Both the position numbers and the translations under genes were made by a program. From positions 71,100,926 through 71,164,925 of the forward strand of contig CM049309.1 of NCBI GenBank assembly GCA_026874595.1: 64,000 nt of DNA, given 5' to 3'. Under the pieces are notes generated by a model. It searched no databases, was not told the DNA's origin, and saw nothing but the letters and a program-made list of their open reading frames with translations. This document shows positions 1 to 11,232 of the stretch, piece by piece; within the stretch, counting starts at the first letter, position 1; every line of letters starts with the position of its first letter. The stretch comes from Sipunculus nudus. Taxonomy: Eukaryota; Annelida; Sipuncula; Golfingiida; Sipunculidae.

Positions 1-216
1 TGCATCGTATACATCTGCAGATATTTTTTAACAGAAATTCTTGTTACGAAATATCTGCGAAAACGATAAAACTAGATAGTAATAATAATCTATTATATTT
101 GTTGATATTTCCAACAATATTTCACATCATCAACTTCAGTGGCCACAAATTCGAAATAACACTTTTTTTATATCTCCGCCATAGGTCTGTCTCAGTATCT
201 GTATACAATCATCTGA

Positions 217-835
217 TGCCAGCACCAACGTCTATCTCACTTTCGGAACACCTCGGCCGAATCCATTGGCTTAATTCTAGCCTCGGATGTATCTATGGCC
301 CAATGATACACCACCAATTATGGTACAGTTCGCCGGAAATCCACCGGGTTGCCATTTCTACTGACTCTTCTGAGAAGAGATCACAGTTCACACTAAGAAT
401 ACATTGATTTGCCCTAATAATGTGTTGTGTGGGCTTAATATGTTGCAAAAGATCAAGTATGGCCAGATTCCGACAGAAGGTTCAGTTTATCACAAAAAGC
501 CCTATACACTGCCAACTGGGGTGGACTTCCTGGCGTGAACCGTTTCCTCGTGCGATCCAAATCAGTATATACTTGGTATTTTTCCCCACTATTTCTTGGA
601 AGAGTGTTGTCTTACAGCTTTAAAGGTAGAAACTGTGGGAATTGGCGGTATCTGTACACAAAATACATTAGTATGCTCTTACAAAGCACATAACAGGTGT
701 GCAGTTGACCTGGCCTTGACCTTGCCTTGCCGGAATACTTTTCATGGTGGCCCCTATGAACATCCGAGGTTGCAAGCCAACGGATACGACCGAGGTGTTC
801 CGAATGGTCTATCTCAAACGAGAACTGTCATGGCC
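217..835. repeat. long degenerate inverted repeat, about 90-bp arms
   Basis: The arm at about 217-297, read on the minus strand, matches the arm at about 744-835 on the plus strand. Shared blocks include ACATCCGAGG, AGCCAA(T/C)GGAT and CCGAGGTGTTCCGAA. The roughly 440 bp between the arms is not repeated. This looks like an old foldback or inverted-repeat transposon. Arm ends are diffuse and no target-site duplication was identified. Confidence 0.55.
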
Positions 836-1052
836 GATTATAGTTTATACCCGTAGGATATCTTTGTGCCCCAACGAAACCAATCTGATAAAAACGAGTA
901 ATACGAAATTTGTAGACATCAAAATTCAATTAATACATAATATACATTTTTATGTTAGAATTTGTAACAAAACTAAATTATCAAGTTTTTGAATTCACTA
1001 AACTGCATAGCACAGCCAAAAGGTAGACTAATGGATATGCAGCATATCTGAC

Positions 1053-1076
1053 CGCGCATGCGATCGCGCTTGCGCA
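1053..1076. promoter_or_regulatory. paired NRF1-like CG-rich motifs
   Basis: CGCGCATGCG and CGCGCTTGCGCA lie side by side in otherwise AT-rich DNA. Both resemble the palindromic NRF1 consensus (GCGCANGCGC). No adjacent gene start is evident, so function is uncertain. Confidence 0.25.
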
Positions 1077-2532
1077 TTAGGGCATCGTCTGCTTTTAACA
1101 TATTTGCAACTCTGCCCAGGATTAACATTATACATATATGTATTTAATTATCGTCATGCAGTGTAAAACAGTTATCCAGCGCATTTAATAAGCTGCTTTT
1201 TACATATAAACATTTGGGTCTTTCTGTTGAATATAGAAAATCCTCCGCGAAAAGTAAATTCGTAATCGACCGTCACTTGTCCAAAGCATTACTGTGGAAG
1301 CACTGATGTGTCATGGCTAGACTTGCCGTATTAATTTTTCATTTATTTAATCACAGAATGGCTGTATAAAACAAGTATATTCTATAGCACGTTTTTCTAG
1401 CTTTGTTCGACTGGCGTGTTATAAACACATTGGAACTTTGTGCAGGTGTGTCTGCAGGTTTGTTTATGACGTCATCACATCCGCGTGTTCCACGTGTCCG
1501 TATTCGGGTCATAATAAGTCCTGCTATCGTTTCCAAATCCATTGGACATCGGGCGTCCATATGTATTCAAATGCATTTCCTGTGATCCTGTTTCATTCTG
1601 TGGCCCTGTCTGGAAAAAAATTAAAAATATTCTTTTAAATCCTCCACAATTATAGTACTACAGAAATATAATTGTTTATGTCTCCATACAACAACGTTTC
1701 TTGTTTTTGTGGCCTTGCAACGCTGTTCTTATTCGATCACAACACGTCCAAGCCGCATTTTAAGTAGTCTTTGATTTGTTATCTGTGTTAAAATGGCAAA
1801 ATGAAAGGGAGATGGACAGATAGTTCATTTGGAAAATGTAAAAAACAATTCAATGATTATGTTTTATGATTATTTTACGTGACGGAAATGTTCCACTTTT
1901 CATACACTGCGCAGAATCGGACTTACAAGAGTACGACTCTGATGGTTAGGGATTGTAGACATAGAAATCATTTGCCCACAATGCAATGGGGTTCAAAATA
2001 CACCTGCGGCGTAGGTGTAAATTTAATGAAGAGGGAAACTTAATCCCTTAAAAATTGTTGGATAAGCTCAGGTCAGAGCCAGATGCATGCACGTGAATGG
2101 GGATCCTTCAGTAAAGAGACTTCAGATGAAAATGGCATGAATCCATTGAAACTGAGTACGAACATTTAGGGAGAATCTCTTGCGTTTGACTGAATCCTCA
2201 CATAATCGTATTCACATTTTTGTATATACTGTTTTGTTAACTCTTTTTGCTGAATTCATATTATTCATATTAAGTTATATGACGCACAGTGGTCAATTCA
2301 CTGTTAAAGATTTTACAGAAGAAAAACGTTCTGTTTTATAATTTGAACAATACAAAAGATTGAATGTACCCATCGGACAAAAACAATGCCCGTAGCTATA
2401 ACAGTTCTTTTCGTTGATATAAAACGTACAGATAAAAAAAAACCTTGTTACGAGATACTGGATAACCACATGACAGATCAAGGAACTTTGATGCTAAAAT
2501 AATTAAGAGATTTCTGCTTTGCTTCATTTAAA

Positions 2533-2880
2533 TTAAAACGCTATGGAGCAACCAACCTGAGACATAGCTATAAATCCGTTCGTTTGAGCACCGGTAGATG
2601 GCGCTGTATCTGCGGGTCGCACGCCTCGTTCGTCCACGACCACGGGTCTGCTTGGTTCCCGTGTTTCGTCGACCTCATATAATATCTCCTCTACAACTTT
2701 CGGGGCCTCGTCGCCCGCGGGGGGAGGGGCCGCTCTTGACTCATTATCGCTGTATTCTGCATTTTCATAATGCGCTAATCCGCCCTGCTTCAATGTGCTA
2801 TTGGGGCTTTCGAATAAACTGGAAGATGTCGGCGAATTTCGATACGTTTTGTATGAATCCTTTTTCGAAAAAGAACAACA
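2533..2880 (-). CDS. SEA protein exon: cytoplasmic tail
   Basis: The terminal exon starts after acceptor ATCTTTTTCAG in phase 0 and runs 115 codons to TAA. It opens with Cys-Cys directly after the membrane helix (possible palmitoylation), then Lys-Lys as stop-transfer. YENAEYSDNE contains a Y-x-N context known to suit Grb2-type SH2 domains once phosphorylated. A second acidic tyrosine stands in EEILYEVDE. A possible donor (CAG|GTTGGT) lies ten codons before the stop, so another 3' exon cannot be fully excluded. Confidence 0.75.
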   Translation of the reverse strand, partial: CCSFSKKDSYKTYRNSPTSSSLFESPNSTLKQGGLAHYENAEYSDNESRAAPPPAGDEAPKVVEEILYEVDETREPSRPVVVDERGVRPADTAPSTGAQTNGFIAMSQVGCSIAF

Positions 2881-5800
2881 CTGAAAAAGATACAATGTGA
2901 AAACATGTGAACATATCTAAACATTCACAAAAATGCTTGGGAATGTCAAACTTACAGACAAGTAATATTCACGTAAAACATCAAATGTTAAATATTCGTG
3001 AAAATATATATATTATCTCGGAGCGTTTGTATGATCAATATCAGCGACAAATACTGGAATAGGGTAATTTTCATGGAAAAACAAATTATCAGTCAGGCGT
3101 ACAGTATTAATCATGAAACTAGCTACAACGGGTATATACCAACTGTTTTAAAAATAACTCTAATTCAGGAATTTCTTTGCAGCAAAACTGTTGGCCTAAC
3201 ATTTCTACTATTTAAGGCCAGAAGCTACTGGGTTTTTTTTATAAGAGACGTTAAAATTTTTGTTGTGCTGAAAATGTGGCTGTCATATAAAACTTACCAA
3301 AACTATAAAGAAAAGTAAAGAAAACAAAACAAATATTCCGCCTGTGACGGCCACCCCTATAGCCCAGTGAGGGAAGATATACGGGGTCACTTGGTGCTCT
3401 GGACGTGGAGGGGTGACTATTTCGGTTGGTTCTGGTGTGGTTGTGGACGGCTGCGCCGTGGTTGTCAGTGCAATCACTGTAAGAAACATATAATTATCGA
3501 CAGCTATACTCAAATATGTTGTGACAATACTGGTGATAAAATAAGCATCATATGTTATGGCAACTGGAATAAAAACAAAAGAGCATCAGAAGTAATTTAA
3601 GTGAACACAAGATATTACAACAATTTAAATGACAGCATTACTTACAAAAAGTGATATCAGTCGAGATCATTATGTTAACAAATGAAAAAAATTGGTTCAT
3701 ACAATAGCTTCATAAATCATTAGAGAAACCCATCAGTTAAACTTTGGCAAATGTTATTATTTACACATATATATTCTGTATTTTGAGATTAAATACATGT
3801 AATTTATTTTTATGATTTTATCACTTATTTTGGTATAATGGGAAATCACCTTCAAACGAAAATGAGGCAGGATCCAACTTCAGTCCTCCAAAGGCGTTAC
3901 TGTCCTCCATGCCTTTTTCAAAGGCTTCCTCTATGACAGTGAGATTAGGCCGAAAACCGTCCTTGAAAACCATTGTATACTTCACGTCGATACTGCCTTC
4001 ACTGAATGAAAAATATATATAAACTACTTTAAAAATCATTGATACACTTATATAGCGTCGAGACTGCTTTCACTGAAATAAAAGTTATACATAACCGTCC
4101 TTTGAAACCATTAAATACTTCACGTCGATGCCGCTTTCAATGAAATAAACATATTATGTTTGTTAACAGGGAATTAGAATGAGACCAATTAAACCAATGC
4201 CTTCGAATGACATGGCTAATATATCTATATTTCGTACAATAACACATTTCTTGAAAGAGTTACATCTGTTGATAATAATTGGGTTCTTAAATAAAAGACG
4301 TTTAAACATTTTAAACCTTATGAAAACAATATAGATAAAATGTTTGGTACAGATCCCGCAGGAGGCAACACCGGAATGCTGCAAAAAGATTTTTTCTGGC
4401 ATATGGTTTATATATTAACACTGGCATTATTTTGCCAGCTAAGTTTCATTCCAAATACGATAGCTGGTGCTGCAAATTAACACAGTAAACACAGTGGCAC
4501 AGTTTCTGATAGATGGCCCCTTTGCATAATATTGTAAAATTTATCAAAATCTATGGGATTTTATTGAAAATGGTCCATTATGAAACGCACGGTATCATTC
4601 CCGACATTGCAAAACGGGCATTTCCGTGTCATGGGCACAGAGGAGCTGCGTTACAACTGTTGCTTGGCACCACCATTAATTATGATGTAGATGGTTGTTT
4701 CCTGAACGTAATATTGCAGCACTAAAGGAACAGCACGGAATTTTGTATTACTTTTTGTACATCAAACTCAAGCCAACTGTATCACAAACTCATACGCAAG
4801 AGGTAGGGCTGATATGACGTACCTAAATTCTATATCCTTGATCTCTTTCACACCGTCTCCCATTCCGCCTTCAGAGTACACCTTCTTCAGCTGGGGTGAC
4901 AAAATACACACAATGTTTTACTGGTCTTTCTTATGTTAATCAAATTCAGACTTATTTGATTTTTATAATTTACTTGTGTTTGCGCGTTTTTCATGTGGAG
5001 AATATTCATTCTGCAGTCAATATTCAAGTAGGTTTAAAAATAAATACATAATTATTAATTAAGGATTCTGTATTTATATTCGAAATTGAATTGATTTGTT
5101 ATCTTATCTTCAGAGGAATTATTTTCTAGGAAAATTTCGCAGGACATTGTGCATCGAATTTTTCTTTTATATTTTCTTTTTATTTTTAACTTTTTCAATG
5201 GATTACTTATAATTACTCCAAACATGAGTGCAGTCGTGATAATATTGAGGAAACTTGAAATGATTCTAAGTATTCCAAATAAGGAAAACAGCAGGGGCAA
5301 GCGTTCCCAAGTCGGAATATTGACACGCGTATCATCTGTGGACCTTTCTCAAAATATTGGAGAGATTCCACTTAAAAAACATCTGTTATAAGGATATACA
5401 ATATTTTCACAGAAAGGACACTAGCGTGCGATTTATTAGTGTTATAATTCACCAGTGACTTAACTGGATTCTTTCTCTACAGCAGCACGAATTGGAATTT
5501 TGAAACTAATAAAGGACTCCCCATGCATTCATGTCAAGCCGACTGGATACCGTCAATACAATGCTTTAAATTATCATGCATAACACGCCTGTTGAAAATA
5601 AGGAATTGGATGCCAAATATTTGAATAATTACAAACTTGTCTCTAATCTACCTGTCAAATCAGGAGTTGTTTTATATAGCTGCATTCCTATTGATATTAC
5701 CTTTTGAAAAAAGGCAAATCGGCATTTATATCAGACAATCTTGATACAGATATTTTAGTTTTACAAGAACTTACTTTTGCCTGCGTTTATGTAAAACAAT

Positions 5801-8800
5801 TTTAAAGTTCAAAATTCTTTTGAATCTTATGTTCTTATATTTCATTTTCAAATCGCTGACCGCTTTAATGGCTTTATATCAAAATATTTTACAGATAGCA
5901 TTATCCAAACGGGGCTTTTGTAACCTTATGTAGCAAGGTCCTATGATAAGAGGGTCGATTTTTGGCGTTTGGGCACTTTTTGGAATATTATATTTATGAA
6001 ACAATGTAACTGAAAACAGCATACAAAACCTAAGAGTTAGTGGGGTGCAACGGCCTAAAAATTCATAAGTCTTTTACTAGAAACTGGCCCAATGGGATAT
6101 ATTTCTGAACCATTTTGAAGATTTTTTTTTAATTCGGCTCAAGGAATATCCGTTCTTACAACAGGAGGCCTACTAATGACGTTCACAACAGTATAAGAGA
6201 CGCATAGGATGCAGGTCCTACAAATTGTTGTGGTCTCTATGCGAGGAATTGATACTATGTTTGATACAACTGATCATGATGTGCTTTAGGCCATTTATTA
6301 TACTGATGACCAGCTGATAATACCCAAATTCTTTCTTCTATCAGCTAGAGAAAAAACTGGGGAAACTTTGTTCACATGAATACTACATTTATTTGTTGAG
6401 TTGTGGCTTACATTCAATGAGTTCATTGCCGAAGAACATGAACACGTCAAAAGAGCACAAGGGCTATACTGAATACGAGCATTAAATTAGGTGGTGCTGA
6501 CGTAATACCCTCACTACCCTATATGGCAGGATATAGGTGACACTCGGATGTATAGGGTGAAGCAGATAAATGCAATGTCAATACAACCTTGCTGCCATCT
6601 ACAAAATATTGGAAAAATTCTTCGTTCGACTAAATCTGGAGCTCTGGTAAAACATTGTCAAAACGATGCTACTGCCATCTACATATTTTTGGAAGAATTC
6701 GTCGTTACAGTACAGACAGCGGTGCTAAGACACCATGTCAAAACGATGTTACTACCACCTACGAAATATCAGGCACTGACTGCTACGTATTCAAAACACT
6801 ACGACCAGGATTACAACCAGTACATTGAAATCTGTAAACATTATACTAATATTAAGACAGCTTCACTGGCTGTCGTTGGAATGCAGAAATGTGTTTTCTG
6901 TACGCACTGAACATTGACCGTTCTAGTTCCATCGTTTAATATTGATGTTCCTCTTGAACTTGTTCCCCTGATATTACTATGGTAAGTGGAAAAGGGTTTC
7001 TTAAGGACACCGACCACCGGGACAGTTACATTCAGTAGAAATGTGTTTAAGCTTCTGGATCCAGATCCAAGGGTTATCTGATTTCGTAGTGTACAGATTC
7101 CTTAGTTTGGTTTCTAAACGTTCAAATTCCTTCGTTTTTTGTACATCACACTTGAAACCTCGGTTATTTTGGATCTTGATTTTTACACTATTATTATTAT
7201 TATAATTATAATCATTATCATTATTATAAATCATAAAGAAATGATACCTGTAAAAGCTTTTTTTCCACTGTTATAATCTACTGAGTAATTTTAAAAAAGA
7301 TAAGTAATGACTTACATCCTCTTCTATCTCTTCTGCAAGAGCCTTGTATTCTGGTGAGTTCTTGTCACTCAGCTCCTCACTCCACTCCTTTCCTCCAACA
7401 ATTTTGAATTTACCCTTCACCTCCTCTGGGGCCGCGGTGGGTAAGGGCAGTGCCGTGGTACGTCTGGTTGGTGTTGGTGAAGGTGTAGGGGGTGTTGTGG
7501 TGACCTCCACCTCCTCCGTTGTAACAACCTCCGGTGGTGTAACAGTCGTCGGCGCTGCCGTAGTCTTGGCAGACGTTGTTTCTGATGGTGGCTGAGTGGT
7601 CGAAGGCACGGTGGTTGAGGGTTCGGTTGTGATCTCCTCCTTCAATGTGGTCTGTGCTGCCTTTGTGGATGGCAAGGGAGTCGTAGATGGGGCAGTTGAT
7701 TCTGTCGTGGCCTCCCCTTCGGTTGTTACATAAGGTGGTTCACTTGAGGTTGCGGGGGCAGCTGTAGTTGCAGTGGTCGTTTCTGCAGCTGTGGTGCCAG
7801 TCGTTGTCTCCCTGACAGTTGTGGCTGCTGGAGCTGCTGTAGAAGTCTGGGGTTCAACGAAGGCAGTCGTGGTTTCAGAAAACGTCGTCATCTCTGTAGT
7901 TGCCTCTGCTGTTGTACTTAAAACTGTTGTCAGTTCCTCTGCTGTGGTGGAGGATATCTTTTCACTTGTACTTGGGGGTTCTGTAGATAATGTAATAAAC
8001 TCTCCGCCGTCTCCTGATCCAAGGTCATCAGCTGTTGAGTAAATGGGGGTTTCTGTCGTAACAGGTGTAGTGGTTTGCATGATGTAAACAGTTGATTCGT
8101 CTACATCACCGGATCCCTCATAATCAGTTGTAGTAGCCGGTGCAGTTGTTGTGTCTTGGATATCGCCGGACCCTTCCTCCGTTTCTGTGGTCACTTCTTT
8201 TGGCGACACTGTGGTTTTCACTGGAGATTCTGTTGTATCAATATCACCTGAGCCCTCATCCTCAGTCACATTATACGGGACTGCTGTTGTAGTATAATGT
8301 TTTGCTGACGTCATGATCTCTCCGGATCCCTCTTCATCGGTGACCATTGAAGGCGTTTCCGTGGTTGCTGATTCGCTTGTAGTTTGTTGGAATGGGGTAG
8401 CAGTAGTGAAAATCTCCTCTGAGCCGGACCCGATATCTTCTGTGGTAACTACTTCTACAGTTGTTGGTGAGGGGTGACTGGATGATGTCTCGTATTCCCC
8501 TGATCCTTCAGGCTCTGTTGTAAGGGGACCTAGGACTGAAGTTGTTTCCACCGGAGGCTCAGTAGTGGTCCCGAATATCTCCCCAGAGCCCTCATCTTCT
8601 GTTGTGGCAGCGGTCGTCTCTATCGCATTTTGGGTGGTCGGGATTTCTCCTGACCCTTCCCCGGAACTCTCTTCACCCGATCCTTCTCCAGAGGTTTCCT
8701 CATCCGATCCTTCTTCAGAGCTTTCTTCTCCTGATCCTTCTCCAGAACTCTCTTCTCCTGATCCTTCTCCAGAACTCTCTTCTCCAGATTCTTCTGCAGA

Positions 8801-9384
8801 ACTCTCTTCTCCAGATCCTACACCCGAGCTCTCTTCTCCCGATCCTTCTCCCGAGGTCCCCTCTCCAGATCCTTCTCCCGATCCTTCTCCAGATCCTTCT
8901 TGACCTGACCCATCCTCTGTATCAGGGGTGGCCGTAGTGATTTCAACTATTCCCGTGGAAGCGTAACTGTCTGTATGTGGTGTTGTAAGGTCACTTGGGG
9001 TCAGGAGGAGGATACTGGATGAGGTTGTTCCCTCATGTATCTCCCCAGAACCCTCATCCTCATCTGATTCAGTCACTTCGTCCTGTTGGGCGGGGGTTGC
9101 ATGTCCCGGCGGAGCCGACGTTGTCTCGGGATCAGCACCAAGTATGTCATTGACAGTCACGAATTCAAAGGGATCAGCGGCATCTGTGAACAGCACTGGT
9201 CCAGCCTCCAATACTGGTGATATGCTTGTTAATTTTACCCGACCATTTGGGTTTCTGTTTTGATCCGCCTCTGATTTAGATGTTTCGTTCGTGGTTCTCT
9301 CTATCGGTGACGATGTCGTTTCTTCCTCATACTTAGAGGAGTCTTCTACTTCAAAACTTGTGGCAACTGATGTTTGGCAAAGTG
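2533..9384 (-). CDS. SEA-domain transmembrane mucin/proteoglycan-like protein, five exons seen, 5' exon missing
   Basis: Five minus-strand exons join in phase: 9384-7316, 4890-4823, 4001-3850, 3476-3298 and 2880-2533 (stop included), giving about 937 residues. Order: acidic N-terminal part, acidic Ser-Gly repeats, long Thr/Ser/Pro mucin-like stretch, SEA domain across three exons, short Thr/Pro stalk, one transmembrane helix, cytoplasmic tail. All introns are GT-AG. The first visible exon has a good acceptor (ATTCATTTCAG) and starts in phase 1, so a signal-peptide exon probably lies upstream; I could not find it. An ATG at 9415 reads through this acceptor into a weakly hydrophobic segment and is an alternative start. 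Known of the family: SEA domains sit next to the membrane in heavily O-glycosylated surface proteins. Inferred: a cell-surface proteoglycan/mucin of unknown ligand. No named orthologue recognised. Confidence 0.85.
3298..3476 (-). CDS. SEA protein exon: stalk and transmembrane helix
   Basis: A 179-bp exon, phase 1 to phase 0 (acceptor TGTTTCTTACAG, donor TTG|GTAAGT). A Thr/Pro-rich stalk (TTTPEPTEIVTPPRP) is followed by a continuous hydrophobic segment from HWAIGVAVTGG to LLFFIVL, one membrane-spanning helix. Its position just after the SEA domain is typical for SEA-type membrane mucins. Confidence 0.87.
3850..4001 (-). CDS. SEA protein exon: autocleavage-site half of the SEA domain
   Basis: A 152-bp exon, phase 2 to phase 1, with acceptor TTTTTCATTCAG and donor GAAG|GTGATT. 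It reads SEGSIDVKYTMVF and then FRPNLTVIEEAFEKG. The GSIDV tetrad-plus-one sits where SEA domains carry the GSVVV-type Gly-Ser self-cleavage site, with the alternating hydrophobic strand VKYTMVF after it. NLT is an N-glycosylation sequon. Retention of Gly-Ser suggests, but does not prove, that the domain cleaves itself. Confidence 0.87.
4020..4145 (-). pseudogene. two decayed copies of the 5' half of the SEA cleavage-site exon, in the intron beside it
   Basis: The start of the exon at 4001-3850 with its acceptor recurs twice just upstream, in the same orientation. Copy at about 4072-4048 keeps an acceptor (TTATTTCAG) followed by TGAAAGCAGTCTCGACG, then hits a stop. Copy at about 4139-4094 has lost the acceptor AG alignment but still reads ESGIDVKYLMVSKDG, compared with EGSIDVKYTMVFKDG in the functional exon. 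Spacing is about 70 bp. They appear to be tandem partial exon duplicates that have degenerated. Confidence 0.7.
4823..4890 (-). CDS. SEA protein exon: middle of SEA domain (68 bp)
   Basis: A small exon between acceptor TTGTCACCCCAG and donor AG|GTACGT. It enters in phase 0 and leaves in phase 2, and encodes LKKVYSEGG...KDIEF. This is the expected SEA helix plus the strand leading to the cleavage loop. Phase matches both neighbours exactly, which strongly supports it although it is too short to stand out as an ORF. Confidence 0.85.
4891..7315 (-). other. large intron of the SEA gene
   Basis: Intron of about 2.4 kb between the ectodomain exon (donor GTAAGT at 7315) and the small SEA exon (acceptor at 4891). 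Apart from the 80-bp tandem repeat at 6585-6790 and AT-rich simple sequence near 7190-7230, I see nothing in it. Confidence 0.75.
6585..6790 (+). repeat. degenerate tandem repeat, three units of 80 bp
   Basis: CTGCCATCTAC-like starts recur at 6591, 6671 and 6751, an exact 80-bp period, with shared segments GTCAAAACGATG and GAA(A/G)AATTC. The array sits in the large intron (4891-7315) of the minus-strand SEA gene. The overlapping 120-codon plus-strand ORF (6548-6910) is explained by the repeat and shows no recognisable domain. Confidence 0.6.
7316..9384 (-). CDS. SEA protein exon: ectodomain with Ser-Gly repeats and mucin-like region
   Basis: This 2069-bp exon completes a split codon and then gives 689 codons, ending in phase 0 at donor GAT|GTAAGT. 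The N-terminal part (9380-9060) is acidic and has an N-glycosylation sequon (NET). From about 8925 to 8650 the protein is a run of EGSGE and GSGEESSGE units (27-bp DNA period). More isolated EGSGE/EGSGD motifs occur down to about 7990. Ser-Gly flanked by Glu/Asp is the usual xylosyltransferase context for chondroitin or heparan sulfate attachment. From about 7990 to 7430 Thr, Ser, Pro and Ala dominate, as in mucin O-glycosylation regions. The last 35 or so codons (GKFKIVGGKEW to EEIEED) begin the SEA domain. Confidence 0.85.
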
Positions 9385-10284
9385 CTGAAATGAATACAAG
9401 GTTTATATGAGCCATTCATCAATCATTTTGTATATATGATATTGATATGATGAAGCTTGATATTTAATTACCTACAGTTGTCATATTCTGTTTTCTAGAA
9501 TTATTCATTAAGCACTTAGAAAAACGTTGTTGATAAAGCAGTTGTTATATTGGATTGAACTGTTATTAGTAAATGCATGCTAGTAATATATCACTTGCAT
9601 TTAGCGCATTAACGTTTCATTCCTATTGCCCCATTTCATTAATGAAACATATAAATATAAGATAAACCAATATTCTGTGTGTTTGCATGCCAATGCCCAA
9701 TTATATTTTAACGATCTGAGTATTAAAACGCCTCTGCTTAAACATGTTCCCACGCACCAGTACTGAAAGGGGCATACACAAGTTCGTGGAAACCAGTTTA
9801 ACGGTGCACACATCCTTGACCGTTATGGTCACTACCTTATAGCCAAGGGGCTATATAAATGTAATCAGAAACCGTGAAATTACTCATCGCCTGGTGCACG
9901 CTTGGTGTCTATATATATAATATGAACGTTACAGGTGTTCACTGGTCAGACAGAACTGCATTCATCAAGTTGTATGTCAGTGTGGCCTTCAAATTGTAAA
10001 ACTGTGATTTTGCTAAGAACCTTTGGTAATGGTAAATATACATATATATATGCGCTTTTATGTTCTTTTTATGTAGCAGTTTTCTATTAATGTGTAATAT
10101 TAAGTAAGATATCATAATGTAATTTAATGAAATACCAATGTATATGTATAATATCTATCAAAGATGAACAAATGGGCAGTAGTATATACCATCATATAAT
10201 ATATAGGATGGGATAAACTTAATAGAAAAAGTATTCAAATTATAAATATTCTCCTGCTTCTAAAAAATGAATATATATGCATTA

Positions 10285-10288
<4 letters not shown>

Positions 10289-10336
<48 letters not shown>
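10289..10336. repeat. (TA)n microsatellite
   Basis: An uninterrupted TA dinucleotide run of about 24 units. Confidence 0.95.
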
Positions 10337-10339
<3 letters not shown>

Positions 10340-11232
10340 TTAATGACTGTAAAACTTTTGTACAAACTAAAACATGTTAATATCATGATGTTAAATTAAC
10401 CATATTGTAAATTACACCGTTTATCTGTTTGTCCCCTTTTATCATGTAATAAAATCCTTTGAACGCATAATATGAAAATTACACATCTTGTATTAATAAA
10501 AATGAATAAGTGCTTTGTTTTTTTTTAAGTATAAGAAGTATGAACTTAAACATACATGGAAAAATTGATCATCCTTGATCTTGCCTATAGTTTTTCAATA
10601 ACCATGGAAGAACTGCATATAATGTTACATATGGTTGAAGATGAATGAACACTGTTCAGAATTATCAAGACAGCTGTCACCATAAATAAATGCATAATGA
10701 ACTTATAAATAATACATGATACGTTCCAGTATGCGTTTCCTGCATGGGCAAGATCTGGTTTGAGGAAGTGGGTTTTCCAGTGTCCTGTTTAAAGATGCAT
10801 ACACAAAGACTGTGGTGCACGCTAGAGCAACCATGACGTTAATACCCGTGTCACGTCATATAGCGTTCCAGGTGTATAATTATAAAGATGACGTTAGGAT
10901 TACATTTCACTTTAGCGCAAACATTATTTTAGTGCTGAGGAGTAAAATGGAAAAGAAAAGTTACTGTCGCTACCTATAGCCATTATTTTGAGGAAATCGT
11001 TAAGACACAAAAAATAATACCCCTAAAATATGACCATAAAGACCTATCCATCCTATATACGCTCTTCTGATATGTTTATGACTCCAAAGTGTCTGATGCA
11101 AATCCAAACACACGCATATATATACACACCTGAACATAAACTTGATAGTCTTTGGTAACTCGTAAAATACAATCAATAACTATGAATGATGAAACGCATA
11201 ACATAACAACAGAACATGTTTTTGAAACCCTC

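Larger units (their letters stand above)
1..2532. other. 3' flank of the SEA gene, no gene recognised
   Basis: AT-rich sequence downstream of the minus-strand gene. The short ORFs have no recognisable domains. It holds a long degenerate inverted repeat (217-835) and a CG-rich double NRF1-like motif (1053-1076), listed separately. No clear polyadenylation hexamer was found close to the stop at 2533. Confidence 0.6.

Noticed and set aside
2590-2610. CTCF-like GGTAGATGGCGC sequence
   Set aside because: It lies inside the coding tail exon of the SEA gene, where the bases are explained by codons. The match is less complete than the one at 53925.
7344-8937. Plus-strand ORFs rich in Val or in Ser/Pro/Asp repeats
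   Set aside because: They are antisense shadows of the mucin-like and Ser-Gly coding exon of the minus-strand SEA gene.
10800-10830. Candidate signal-peptide exon for the SEA gene (minus strand, MVALACTTVFVYAS)
   Set aside because: It is hydrophobic after Met, but no GT donor occurs in the required phase 1, so it cannot join the exon starting at 9384.
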